From contig NC_082685.1 of the NCBI RefSeq assembly GCF_949987515.2, positions 31,248,668 through 31,312,667 on the forward strand: a DNA stretch of 64,000 nucleotides. Reading direction: 5' to 3'. Position numbers and translations under genes: made by a program. The DNA comes from Delphinus delphis. Taxonomy: Eukaryota > Chordata > Mammalia > Artiodactyla > Delphinidae. Shown in pieces: positions 34,354 through 44,545 of the stretch (positions are counted from its first letter, which is position 1; each line of letters begins with the position of its first letter). The notes below the pieces were generated by a model. That model was not told where the DNA came from. It did no database searches and saw only the letters and a program-made list of their open reading frames with translations.

Positions 34354-35293
34354 TTTTTTTAATAGATCTTTACTGGCGTATAATTGCTTCACAATATTGT
34401 GTTAGTTTCTGTTGTACAACAAAGTGAATCAGCCATATGCATACATATATCCCCATACCCCCTCCCTCTTGAGACTCCCTCCCACCCTCTCTATCCCACC
34501 CCTCTAGGTTGTCACAAAACACCGAGCTGATCTCCCTGTGCTATGTGGCTGCTTCCCACTAGCTAACTGTTTTACATTTGGTAGTGTATATATGTCAGTG
34601 ATACTCTCACTTTGCCCCAGCTTCCCCCTCCCCACCCCATGTCCTCAAGTCCATTCTCTAGGTCTACATCTTTATTCTTGCCCTGCCACTAGGTTCATCA
34701 GTATCACATTTTTTAGATTCCATATATATGCATTAGCATATGGTATTCATTTTTCTCCTTCTGACTTACTTCACTCTGCATGACAGACTCTAGGTCCATC
34801 CACCTCACTACAAATAACTCAATTTCATTTATTTTTATGGCTAATATTCCACTGTATATATGTGCCACATCTTTATCCATTCATTTGTCGACGGACATTT
34901 AGGTTGCTTCCATGTCCTGGCTATTGTAAATAGGGCTGCAGTGAACATTGTGGTACATGTCTCTTTTTGAATTATGGTTTTCTCAGGGTATATGCCCTGT
35001 AGTGGGATTGTTGGGTCAAATGGTAGCTCTATTTTTAGTTTTTTAAGGAACCTCCATACTGTTCTCCATAGTGGTTGTATCAATTTACATTCCTACCAAC
35101 AGTGCAGGAGGGTTCTCTTTTCACCACACCCTTTCAAGCATTTATTGTTTCTAGACTTTTTGATAATGGCCATTCTGACTGGTGGTGATACCTCATTGTA
35201 GTTTTGATTTGCATTTCTCTAATAATTAGTGTTGTTGAGGATCTACTCATGTGCCTCTTGGACATCTCTATGTCTTCTTTGGTGAAATGTCTC
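34354..35293 (-). mobile_element. L1, 3' segment of a 5'-inverted (twin-primed) copy
   Basis: On the minus strand this is a contiguous L1 3' end: ORF2 C-terminus from 'agacatttcaccaaagaagac', through 3' UTR, to 'caattatacgccagtaaagatc' and a short A run. The frame fragment at 34841-35083 reads [19 protein letters not shown]. The segment switches strand at ~35293-35296 to the inverted 5' part. The left TSD could not be fixed. Confidence 0.93.
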
Positions 35294-35299
35294 CAGAAA

Positions 35300-36058
35300 A
35301 TGGGCATAGAGGGAACCCACCTTAACATAATAAAGGCCATATATGACAAACCCACAACAAACATCATACTCAATAGTGAAAAAATGAAAGCATTCCCACT
35401 AAGATCAGAAACAAGACAAGGATGTCTACTCTCACCACTCTTATTCAACATAGTTTTGGAAGTCCTAGCCACAGCAATCAGAGAAGAAAAATAAATAAAA
35501 GGAATACAAATTGGAAAAGAAGAAGTAAAACTGTTGCTGTTTGCATATTATGTGATACTATACATAGAAAAGATGCCACCAGAAAACTACTAGAACTAAT
35601 CAATGAATTTGGTAAGGTTGCAGGACACAAAATTAATGCACAGAAATCTCTTGGCATTCCTATACACTAACAATGAAAAACTAGAAAGAGAAATTAAGGA
35701 AACACTCCCATTTACCATTGCAACAAAAAGAATAAAATACCTAGGAATAAACCTACCTAAGGAGGTGAAAGACTTGTACTCAGAAAACTATAAAACACTG
35801 ATGAAAGATATCAAAGATGATATAAACAGATGGAGAAATGTACCATGTTCTTGGATTGGAAGAATCAATATTGTGAAAATGACTATACTACCCAAAGCAA
35901 TCTACAGATTCAGTGCAATCCCTATCAAACTACCAATGGCATTCTTCACAGAATTAGAACAAAAAATTTTACAGTTTGTATGGAAACACAAAAGACCCCA
36001 AATAGCCAAAGGCAATCTTGAGAAAGAAAAACAGAGCTGGAGGAATCAGACTCCCTGA
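35300..36058 (+). pseudogene. L1 ORF2p reverse-transcriptase remnant
   Basis: RT and thumb/connection sequence in broken frames. The first fragment (to 35494) keeps [19 protein letters not shown], an RT core motif. The catalytic FADD box falls next, at about 35540-35555, but reads FAYY (both aspartates lost). A third piece (35603-36058) carries [33 protein letters not shown] and [12 protein letters not shown]. Stops and frameshifts separate these pieces. Dead by sequence. Confidence 0.88.
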
Positions 36059-36216
36059 CTTCAAACTATACTACAAAGCTACAGTAATCAAGAGAGTGTG
36101 GTACTGGCACAAAACCAGAAACATAGATCAATGGTACAGGATAGAAAGCCCAGAGATAAACCCACACACATATGGTCACCTAATTTATGACAAAGGAGGC
36201 AAGAACATGCAATGGA

Positions 36217-36264
36217 GAAAATACAGCCTCTTCAATAAGTGAAAATACAGCCTCTTCAATAAGC
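36217..36264 (+). repeat. 24-bp tandem duplication in L1 ORF2
   Basis: The units 36217-36240 and 36241-36264 share gaaaatacagcctcttcaat plus 'aag', differing only in the last base (t/c). A complete L1 has this segment once. Confidence 0.88.
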
Positions 36265-36664
36265 TACATGTAAAAGAATGAAATCAGAACACTTCCTAAC
36301 ACCATACACTAATAAAACCTCAAAATTGATTAAAGACCTAAATGTAAGGCCGGATGCTATAAAACTCATAGAGGAAAACATAGGAAAAGCACTCTTTGAC
36401 ATAAACCACAGCAAGAACTTTTTTGACCACCTCCTAGAGTAATGGAAATAAAAATAAACAATGGGACCTAATTAAACTTAAAAGCTTTTGCACAGGAAAA
36501 GAAACCATAAACAAGATGAAAAGACAACGCTCAGAATGGGAGAAGATATTTGCAAATGAAAGAACGGACAAAGGATTAATCTCCAAAATATACAAACAGC
36601 TCATGGAGCTCAATATGAAAAAACAAACAATCCAATTATAAAATGGGTGGAAGACCTAAACAGG

Positions 36665-37124
36665 ATGGTAATTCTTAAGCAGTGTTCCATATAAGCTTGT
36701 GATTATAAACTTACTTAAAAAAAAAATCACCAATTCTAACCTAATCCAATTGAACTAGATGATCTAAGTGTGTGGCTTGGGTACATGCATTTTGGAAAAA
36801 GTTTCCCATGTGATTCTGAATTACACCATTAATAAAAATCACTGGGCTCCGAGATCTGAGTCGGATATTCTCCCTGAGCAAGTAGGAAGTAGCATACTAA
36901 CAAAGACCCCTGATGAGACAATCTCACACTCTCACTTAGGTACCATTATATTGTTTAAAAAACCTTTGAACAATATGAACATGTGAAACATTTTCAACTT
37001 GTTTAGTTATTTCTGCTGCTGGCAGTAGACAAAAAAAGCCAGGAAACTGGTAGGAACAGTATTTTCTCCCTCTGGACAACTTGCTAATGAGGTTTATCTC
37101 ACTCCCTACACTCAGAGAATTTAA
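36665..37124. other. Unassigned DNA, possible MER5 remnant
   Basis: The stretch at 36735-36830 ('tgcattttggaaaaagtttcccatgtgattctgaa') resembles the middle of MER5-type hAT elements. Too diverged to claim. Nothing else was recognised. Confidence 0.35.
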
Positions 37125-37160
37125 TGTTCAAAAGACTTCTGAACATTAGTCTTTTGAACA
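37125..37160. repeat. 13-bp perfect inverted repeat at SINE 5' edge
   Basis: tgttcaaaagact (37125-37137) and agtcttttgaaca (37148-37160) are exact reverse complements separated by 10 bases. They lie just upstream of the SINE at 37164. Part of this motif (aaaagacttctgaa, 37130-37143) recurs after the SINE tail as aaaagacttgtgaa. Confidence 0.9.
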
Positions 37161-37163
37161 CCA

Positions 37164-37380
37164 GGCTTCCCTGGTGGCACAATGGTTGAGAGTCCGCCTG
37201 CCGATGCAGGGGACACGGGTTTGTGCCCCAGTCCGGGAGGATCCCACATGCCGTGGAGCGGCTGGGCCCATGAGCCATGGCTGCTGAGCCTGCACGTCCA
37301 GAGCCTGTGCTCCACAATGAGAGAGGCCACAACAGTGAGAGGCCCGTGTACCGCCAAAAAAAAAAAAAAAAAAAAAAAAA
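37164..37380 (+). mobile_element. CHR-type SINE, plus strand
   Basis: Head 'ggcttccctggtggcacaatgg', full body and A25 tail. CpGs are largely decayed (for example 'ccgtggagcgg', 'gcacgtccag'), so it looks older than the copies at 22135 or 59378. The probable target-site duplication is 37130-37143 against 37377-37390 (13 of 14 bases). It leaves 20 extra bases between duplication and SINE start. Confidence 0.92.
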
Positions 37381-37390
37381 GACTTGTGAA

Positions 37391-39419
37391 TGGGATCCAT
37401 GCAGCAATCCACATGCAAAATACAATTGTGCATAAAAATGGCATTTTTCATACTTTCAAATGAATCTGCTTCTGAAAGTCCTGTGAACTCAAACCAAATA
37501 TTCTGCTATTCTGTCCCACATGACTGCATGTGGAAATTTGCTTGAAGGTAGGGTATATTCTACTCTATTCTTTTCACAACTCATATTCAGACATTTACTA
37601 CTACCATTTCATAGTCAGATGTATTAATGTTCACCTTCTCACTGTAATTAAAAATTCCCTGCTATATATTAGTAAACTGCTACCAATATTATGGTAATTA
37701 AGTTTCTCATTGATATTTCTAATCTACTTCAATTCCTTTTAATTTGTTCATCTTTTCACTACATTTTGTGGCCTTAGGAAATTACTCCAAATACCCTCAC
37801 ATTCAAAAAGTTGTTATATTTTTCAAGAGGTTAGTCATATAAATATTGTCATAGTCCATACTGTCATATTCAGAATATTCTATCAAATGAGAAAAACATA
37901 GATAAAATACAATGCAACATCTTTAAATATACCTTCCCTGTTTAAAGTCAGGAATGCCCTAATATAGCCTGAACACTTGAATTATTCCTCTCAAACACAT
38001 TAGTAAAATTATAATATTTATAAGAATATGATAATGATGAATATATATAAGATATATTCAAATTCATGCAATTATTGTATGTCTATCTTTTGTCTTGTTT
38101 CTTATCTTCAAAACTAGATTCTAAATCCTTAGTCATCATTGTCAAGTTTTGAACTATACAATTATACAGTAAATTTGAATGGTAAAATTTTATATGAATG
38201 CTTAACAGATTAATCATATGAATGTTTAATATAAAAACATAATAATAAATAAAAGTAGCAGTGAACTTGGAAAATGAAAAACACTTTACTCTTTCCTCAA
38301 TTTGCTAATAGGAAGCTTTTTGATCAAGATTGTTTTCGATGCTCAGACATCTACAAAATATTTTTCTTATTAATCAACTAAGTTTGAATACCTTCATTGC
38401 ATAACACGCTTTCAAATCTTGAACCAGGTCAATACCCTCTATAGATAAGGTTAACAGGAATGATAAGAATGTCTCTTTGTCCCTATCTGGTCATAGTCTA
38501 TTTAGAACAATAAAGGAACATCCAGTACCTAGGAAATAAGATGGAGATTCTAAATACCATGGAAAGCTTTCTCTGTATTCCATTATGATTATTTATGGAC
38601 ATGACTACCATATTATATTAGGGTGGGATAGGACTGCTGGGACAGGATTTAGATGATTATTGTAAATTTGGAAATTATCAAAATTTTATGACAGTTTCTA
38701 TGTGTGATGCATCTTTACTCTGGGCCATTGTATAACTTCTAAGTTAAGGTGAATGTCAAGAGGACACTAAAATAGCCCAAGATTCCACTAATGAGATTAT
38801 CTCCCTCTGCCATGTTATTAATTTATATTACTTAGGGGCCTGCAGGGGAAGAGCTAAAGGGAAGGGCTGGAGGGGGAAGAGGATGGACACTTGCTAATTG
38901 ATTGGCAAGGAGTTAGTTCTGAGTTCTACCACAAATATGCTTTGGTTATTTTAATTCATCTTTAAATTGCCCTCTTGTCAGCTTTTTATCTTTATTTATC
39001 ATTTGGGAAACTTTCATCTAAAGGGAATTTGTAGTTATTTGACATGTACACAACTTTCTATATATATTTAAGCTATCTGATCACTCAAAAGCACTCTTCC
39101 CTCTTGTTAAGTTACAAAATTTCACAAGTATTGATGTATTAAACTCACCTCTCCAATAATCTGTGAAAAAGGAAATAGTCCCAAAATTTAAAGCATTAAA
39201 ATGAATTGATCATGTATCATAAATATGAATGGTTTTATCCAACAGTATATTGTAATAGAAGAGTTGTGGGGAGGTTTTGAGAGTGACTGAAGCTCTGGAA
39301 AACTCCACTGATAATGGGAGCAAGGGAGTAAATTTCAGGAACTTCCCAATGTTGGCTGGGGAAGTGCTACAGAAACTTCTGTTGACAATAAAGTGAAAAA
39401 GGACATCTCACAAAATGGA
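37391..39419. other. AT-rich unassigned DNA
   Basis: About 2 kb at high AT content with no recognised repeat, exon or RNA gene. Confidence 0.5.
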
Positions 39420-39510
39420 GAAGAAATAAGTAAATAAGAATAAGTAAATAAGTAAAATAAGAAATAAGAAATAAGAAATAAGTAAAAGAAATAAGTAAAA
39501 ACAAAAACAG
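39420..39510. repeat. (AAGTAAAT)n-like simple repeat
   Basis: Tandem, imperfect 'aagtaaat'/'aagaaat' units over ~90 bases, with no element body attached. Confidence 0.85.
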
Positions 39511-39937
39511 TTGACCTTAAATAACTGAAAAGCCATACAAGTGTTATGTCTAAAATAAAATGGGACCAAGTTGAAGAAAACAAAAGTTTATTTTCTAAAA
39601 ACCCTTTCATATCTAAATTGTTAAAGGAATTCTTCTTTAGAACATGAAGCAAAAGCCAGAACATTGAATGACAAAAATTAAATGCTTATTTAATTGGTTA
39701 TTTAAATAAACACTGATGTGGCAAAAATTTAATTAAAGGGAATAGTTGCTTGTACATACACATAATATTTATTTCTGATAATTCTATAGTGATATAATCA
39801 GTAAAATAATACTCATAATAATTCCATTTTTGCTAGGTCACTTTTTAATGAAAGGAATTTAATAAAACATTTTACATTCAGTACTTAAATTTATTTTCAC
39901 AGTATCAAGTATAATAAGTTTTACTTGTTTACTAACT
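39511..39937. other. AT-rich unassigned DNA
   Basis: Nothing recognised between the simple repeat and the next LTR. Confidence 0.45.
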
Positions 39938-40379
39938 GTAGTGGCTTGAATAGTATTCCCCAAAAGATATGTTCAAGTCTTGATCCCCACTACCTGTGAA
40001 TGTGATCTTATTTGGCAAACGAGTCCTTGTAGTTATAATTACAGTAAGGATCTAGAGATGAGATCATCCTGTATTTAGGGGTCCATGTATCCAATGACTA
40101 TATCTTTACAAGAAGAGAGTGAGATTTGAGACACAAAGAGAAAAGAAGGCTACATTAAAAATCCATGTGAAAACAGAGGCAGAGATTGGAATTATATTAT
40201 ACAGATACAAGCCAAGGAATACCGAAGTGTGCCAAGACGCTAGGAGATAGGTATGAAATAGTTTCTCCCTCAGAACCTCCCAAAGGAACCCCACCCACAA
40301 CTATAAAAAAATAAATTTCAGCTGCATATAGCCACCAAGTTTATGGCAATTTATTAAGGCAGCCCTAGGAAACAAATAC
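39938..40379 (+). mobile_element. MaLR-like LTR, plus strand
   Basis: Reads 'gtggcttgaatagtattccccaaaagatatgttcaagtc', 'acctgtgaatgtgatcttatttggc', 'ggatctagagatgagatcatcctg', 'agagattggaattatat', 'caagccaaggaat', 'aataaatttcagctgc' and 'aaggcagccctaggaaacaaatac'. Same family as 47636-48042, and as the reverse copies at 14254 and 56625. Moderately diverged and nearly complete. Confidence 0.75.
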
Positions 40380-40914
40380 TCCATATAACTGCTAATTGCC
40401 TGGTATTTTTCTTATTAAATCATATGCTAATCACAGCTGAAGTTGTCAGTAACTAGGTATCTCCAGCTTGTATGAAGCACGTTACAAGTGTTAGACAGAA
40501 GGCCTTTGGGCTGGTCTTGAGAGTTTCTTAGTGAAGACAGATCAGGTCAGACAGTTTTGGTTTCACTCCAACTCTACTGGCAATCGAATGAAAACTAGGA
40601 AATTAAGTTATTTGACTAAGGTCAATAAGCATATTAATGCTAAAATTGGAAAAGCCCCAGTACATGTCTCCGTGAAAAAAGTTTCCCTTCCCCCTAATGA
40701 CATACACACACAAATATATATTACCAAGTACCTAAATATTAACTACTAGCTTGATAAAATATTTCATAGTATTTGCCTATGTGCAAAGTAAAAAAAAAAA
40801 AAAAGTTATTAGTGGGATTTTTTTATATTTTTATTAAAAAGTTAATATATACACACACAAACTGATTATGTTTCTCTTACCAGAAATATGCAGTAGAATA
40901 AAAAATTCTAAAAA
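40380..40914. other. AT-rich unassigned DNA
   Basis: Contains an A run at 40790-40804 and short CA tracts. No recognised element. Confidence 0.4.
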
Positions 40915-41843
40915 TTTAGAATAGTATCAAATATATCAATTGCCTAAGAAAGTTTCTAAGAAATAATATACAAGGAATAGAAGACCCCGAAATATTTTGA
41001 GTTAGATTAAACCAAAATAAAATAAATGGAGAAAAATATTATGTTCATGGACTAAAAAGATTCAATATTGAAAAGATGTCAATTACACTAGTTTCATTTG
41101 CAGATTCAATGCAACCCCAATCAAAACCCCAACAGTCTTCTGTGTGTGCATGTGTGTGGTATGTGTGTATGTGAGAGTTTTCAAACTAATTCTAAAATTT
41201 ATATGGAAATACAAAGTGTCAATAATAGACCAGATAGTCTTGAGGGAGACAAGAAGGAGGGAAGATTTACTCTACTGGATGTTAAGACTTATCATCATAC
41301 TAATATATCTAAGAGAGTTTGGTATTTGTTTAATTTTCATATAGACCAATGGATCATTATTAGAAGTTCAGAATAAATCTATATCTTTATGGGCACTATT
41401 TATGACAAAGGTGGTGTTGGCGATGCAGAATAGTGAGGAAAAGACAGTTATTTCGATAAATGGTGTTTGTCCAATTATAACTCGATGTGGAAATATGACA
41501 GTCAAATAAAATCTGACTCCCACTTAACTCTACACACAATAGTCAATTCCAAGTGGATTATAGACCTAAATTTGAAAGGTGCAACAGTATGCTTCCCAAA
41601 CAGTATTAGGAGACTATTTTTATGGTCTGGAAGAGTAGGGATCTAGCTGTTAGCAGTAACTATAAGCAAAAGATTGATAAATTAAACTACATTAAATGAA
41701 AAACCTATTTACCAGACGATATCACCAAAAGAATAAAAGGCAAGCTATAGAATGGGAGAATATATCCGTAACATAAAACTGACAATATATCAGTACAAAA
41801 ATGACATGCAATCCAAGAGAAAAATAAAAAGATCAAGTGTCTT
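40915..41843 (+). mobile_element. Old L1M fragment, ORF2 part 1
   Basis: Diverged ORF2: 'gttcatggactaaaaagattcaatattg', 'gcagattcaatgcaaccccaatcaaaacccc', 'atttatatggaaatacaaag', 'tttatgacaaaggtggtg' and 'aagtggattatagacctaaat'. A degenerate TG tract (41139-41176) has grown inside it. A SINE splits the copy at 41844. Confidence 0.82.
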
Positions 41844-42194
41844 GGGGCTTCCGTGGTGGCGCAGTTGTTAAGAATCACTCTGCCTATGCAGGGTACATGG
41901 GTTCGAGCCCTGGGTTCGAGCCCTGGTCCAGGAAGATCCCACATGCCACAGAGCAACTAAGCCCGTGCACCACAACTACTGAGCCTGCGCTCTAGAGCCC
42001 GCGTGCCACAACTACTGAAGCCCACGCACCTAGAGCCCGTGCTCCGCAACAAGAGAAGCCACCACAATGAGAAGCCTGCGCACCGCAACAGAGTAGCCCC
42101 CACTCACCACAACTAGAGAAAGCCTGTGCACAGCAACGAAGACCCAATGCAGTCCAAAATAAATAAATAAAATAAATAAAATTTAAAAAAAAAA
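41844..42194 (+). mobile_element. Long CHR-type SINE with duplicated B box
   Basis: A tRNA-derived head, ~300-bp body with 'ccacaactactgaagccca' units, and AAAT-type tail. The target-site duplication is gatcaagtgtctt (41831-41843) against gatcaagcgactt (42195-42207), 11 of 13 matching, showing age. The B-box block gggttcgagccct occurs twice in tandem (41899-41911 and 41912-41924). Confidence 0.92.
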
Positions 42195-42207
42195 GATCAA
42201 GCGACTT

Positions 42208-42985
42208 GAATGATACTTCACACACAGGAAATGATAAACATATACAAATGGGCTTAGCCTCATCAGCAATCAGGGAATTGAAATTTAAAATTATAATAGG
42301 ATGTCACCCTACACCCATCAGAGTAACTAATGTGAGACTTACAAGGCTTAGTGTTGGAGACGATGTGATGTACCTGGAATTCTTATAGTGTTGGTGGTAT
42401 TTATTGTACATTGATAGAGTCACTTTTGAAAACTGTTGGGCGTTATCTTCTAAGATTGACCAAATACATTTCCTATACCTAATACAGACCTAACTGAAAT
42501 ACTCACATATGCCCAAAAGACACATACAAGAGTATACAAGGATGTTCAGTTTTACTTGCAATAAACAAAAGTTGGAGAAAACCCAAATGTCCATCTGCAG
42601 TAAAAGTGATAAATAATATATTCATACACTATTCCTTTGTATTTCAAAGTAGACTTCAAGGAAAATAACTGAAATACAATTATATGCAATAACATGGATA
42701 AATCACATAAACATAATACTGAGCAAAGAAATCAGACACAAAAAGTGACATGTGCATGATTCCAGTTATATAAAGTTCAAAAGCAAATAAAACTAGAGTG
42801 TTAGACTTCAAGGCAATGTCTACATTTAAAGAAGAAAGGGGCCAAGTATCAAGAAGAACTTTGAGAGTACTGTCAATATCCTACCTTTTGACCAACATGG
42901 TGGATACATGGTATTCACTGTGATAATTCATTGAGCTATATGTTTACTGGCATTTTTCTGCATGTGTATTATAATTAAATATAAA
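42208..42985 (+). mobile_element. Old L1M fragment, ORF2 end and 3' UTR (part 2)
   Basis: Continues after the SINE with 'tcatcagcaatcagggaattgaaatttaaa', 'gatgtcaccctacacccatcagagt', 'acccaaatgtccatctgcag' and an L1M-type 3' UTR ending near 'tgcatgtgtattataattaaat'. Strongly diverged and non-coding. Confidence 0.82.
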
Positions 42986-44424
42986 TGTAAAAGATTGAAA
43001 ACATACATAAGGTAAATACAAAGCAAAGCAAACCAGTATAATTTTCTTACCATCAGACAAAACATATTTTGAGGCAAATGGAATAACTGGGGAGAAAGAA
43101 GACATACTTAACTTGTCTTTGTATATGTTACATTTGAAATATTTATTACACCTTCAAATAGAAACGTTGAGGAGCCAGACAAATACAAGAGTATAAAATT
43201 TATGGCAAAAGCTAGTACAGGAACTAGCTTCCAACTAGAGTTTCTCTATCAGCATACAGAAAGCATTCACAGCCCTGGGACTAAATGAGCTCTGCCAGGT
43301 GGAGACATCATCAGTACAAAAGAAGCCCAATGACAGTCATGGAGTATTACTTGTTAAAGAAGGAAGAGACAAATGGGGTGGAATTATCCAAACTTCATGT
43401 TCATAAGCAAATAGAGTGTGAATTTGCCCCAAGTGTTGCTAACACTTCCACTTGGGCAATTTTTAATACATTTTTCAGATCTGCATTTGGAGGGCAATTT
43501 GATATGCCAGGTTCCAGTGTCTAATACGGCTATACCATGTTGAAGTTGGGATTTTTCCAGTCACTCCTCCCTGGTCTTAAAATTAGCAGAATGCCAGGAA
43601 CATACACTGTTCCTAGAATGTCCTTGTCTTTTTCCCTACCCAGATGCTTTCATTATTGAACCTCAAGCTCCTCAGAAACAACATGCCACACTCAGTACTT
43701 ACCCTCCTCCCACATGCCCTGGAAAGTCTTTCTGTCCAGTGTATTGTGTTTCAAGGTAATGTATAAATACCAGGTTGGAATGAATACCAGCACTCTCAAA
43801 CCACATCTATGACACATGTAATGGGATAGCTGCAAGGTGTCTGTGTTCTGTGTTGGGCTGATATTAAGTCTTTGAATCAGAAGGCAAAGGTGTGAAGTGA
43901 CTTCTTAATCTGTTTCTAGTCATCTTTGATTTTATGAGGGGAAGCCTAGGTAGATATTTCTTTTGCCAGATTCCCTGGCATTATATTTAATGTGAATCCT
44001 ACTGGATTACTGATGAAAAAGATTTTATAAATACTTAAGATGTTGATATTTACCCTTATTCTTACCCATGCTAATTTACTGCTTCTCAACTTCTGTTTCA
44101 TATTTTGTCACTTGAAATTGTCCTGGACTTCATTTCTACCAAGTGCTGTCAAATAGGGGTTAGCAAACAGAGGCCTTTGTTTATGTCACATCTGGTTCCT
44201 CACTCAGAAGGGGAGTAAGCACAAGTTAAATGTAATTTACAAATTAAATAAGAGGGAAAAACTGCTGAATTGAGAAGATGAACAGTATTGCCTCTTATGA
44301 AAGAAAATGTACACATTGTCCGTTTGATCCAGTTTTGATCTCACAGATGTGCAACAGACAGAAAATGCTTTACCAATTACTGAGACATAGGAAAGGCGAT
44401 TGCATCAATAGGATATATGACTAA
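42986..44424. other. Unassigned AT-rich DNA
   Basis: No confident repeat or gene in ~1.4 kb. Confidence 0.45.
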
Positions 44425-44545
44425 GGCCCCTGTGGTCTGATGGAGATGCAAGATCTGGTGTCTGTCTAGGTCCTGCTGTCAATCAGCTGCATGACCTTAG
44501 GCTGGCAGCACAGCCTCCCTGAGCCACAAACATTTAGAAACAACC
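44425..44545 (+). repeat. Probable MIR fragment, plus strand
   Basis: 'gtggtctgatggag', 'tctggtgtctgtctaggtcctgctgtcaatcagctgcatgaccttaggctggcagcacagcctccctgagcc' follows the MIR 5' half and core, diverged. Confidence 0.55.

Larger units (their letters stand above)
35294..36664 (+). mobile_element. L1, inverted 5' segment of the twin-primed copy
   Basis: Plus-strand L1 ORF2 from the RT region ('gggcatagagggaaccc') to 'aaatgggtggaagacctaaacag'. In L1 coordinates this ends where the minus-strand segment begins ('acatttc(t)ccaaagaagac'). The two parts together therefore cover one continuous L1 with its 5' part flipped. A 24-bp tandem duplication lies at 36217-36264. Confidence 0.92.

Noticed and set aside
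35134..35472. 112-codon minus-strand open frame
   Set aside because: It runs across the L1 inversion junction, joining antisense RT sequence to sense ORF2 tail. It is an accident of the rearrangement.
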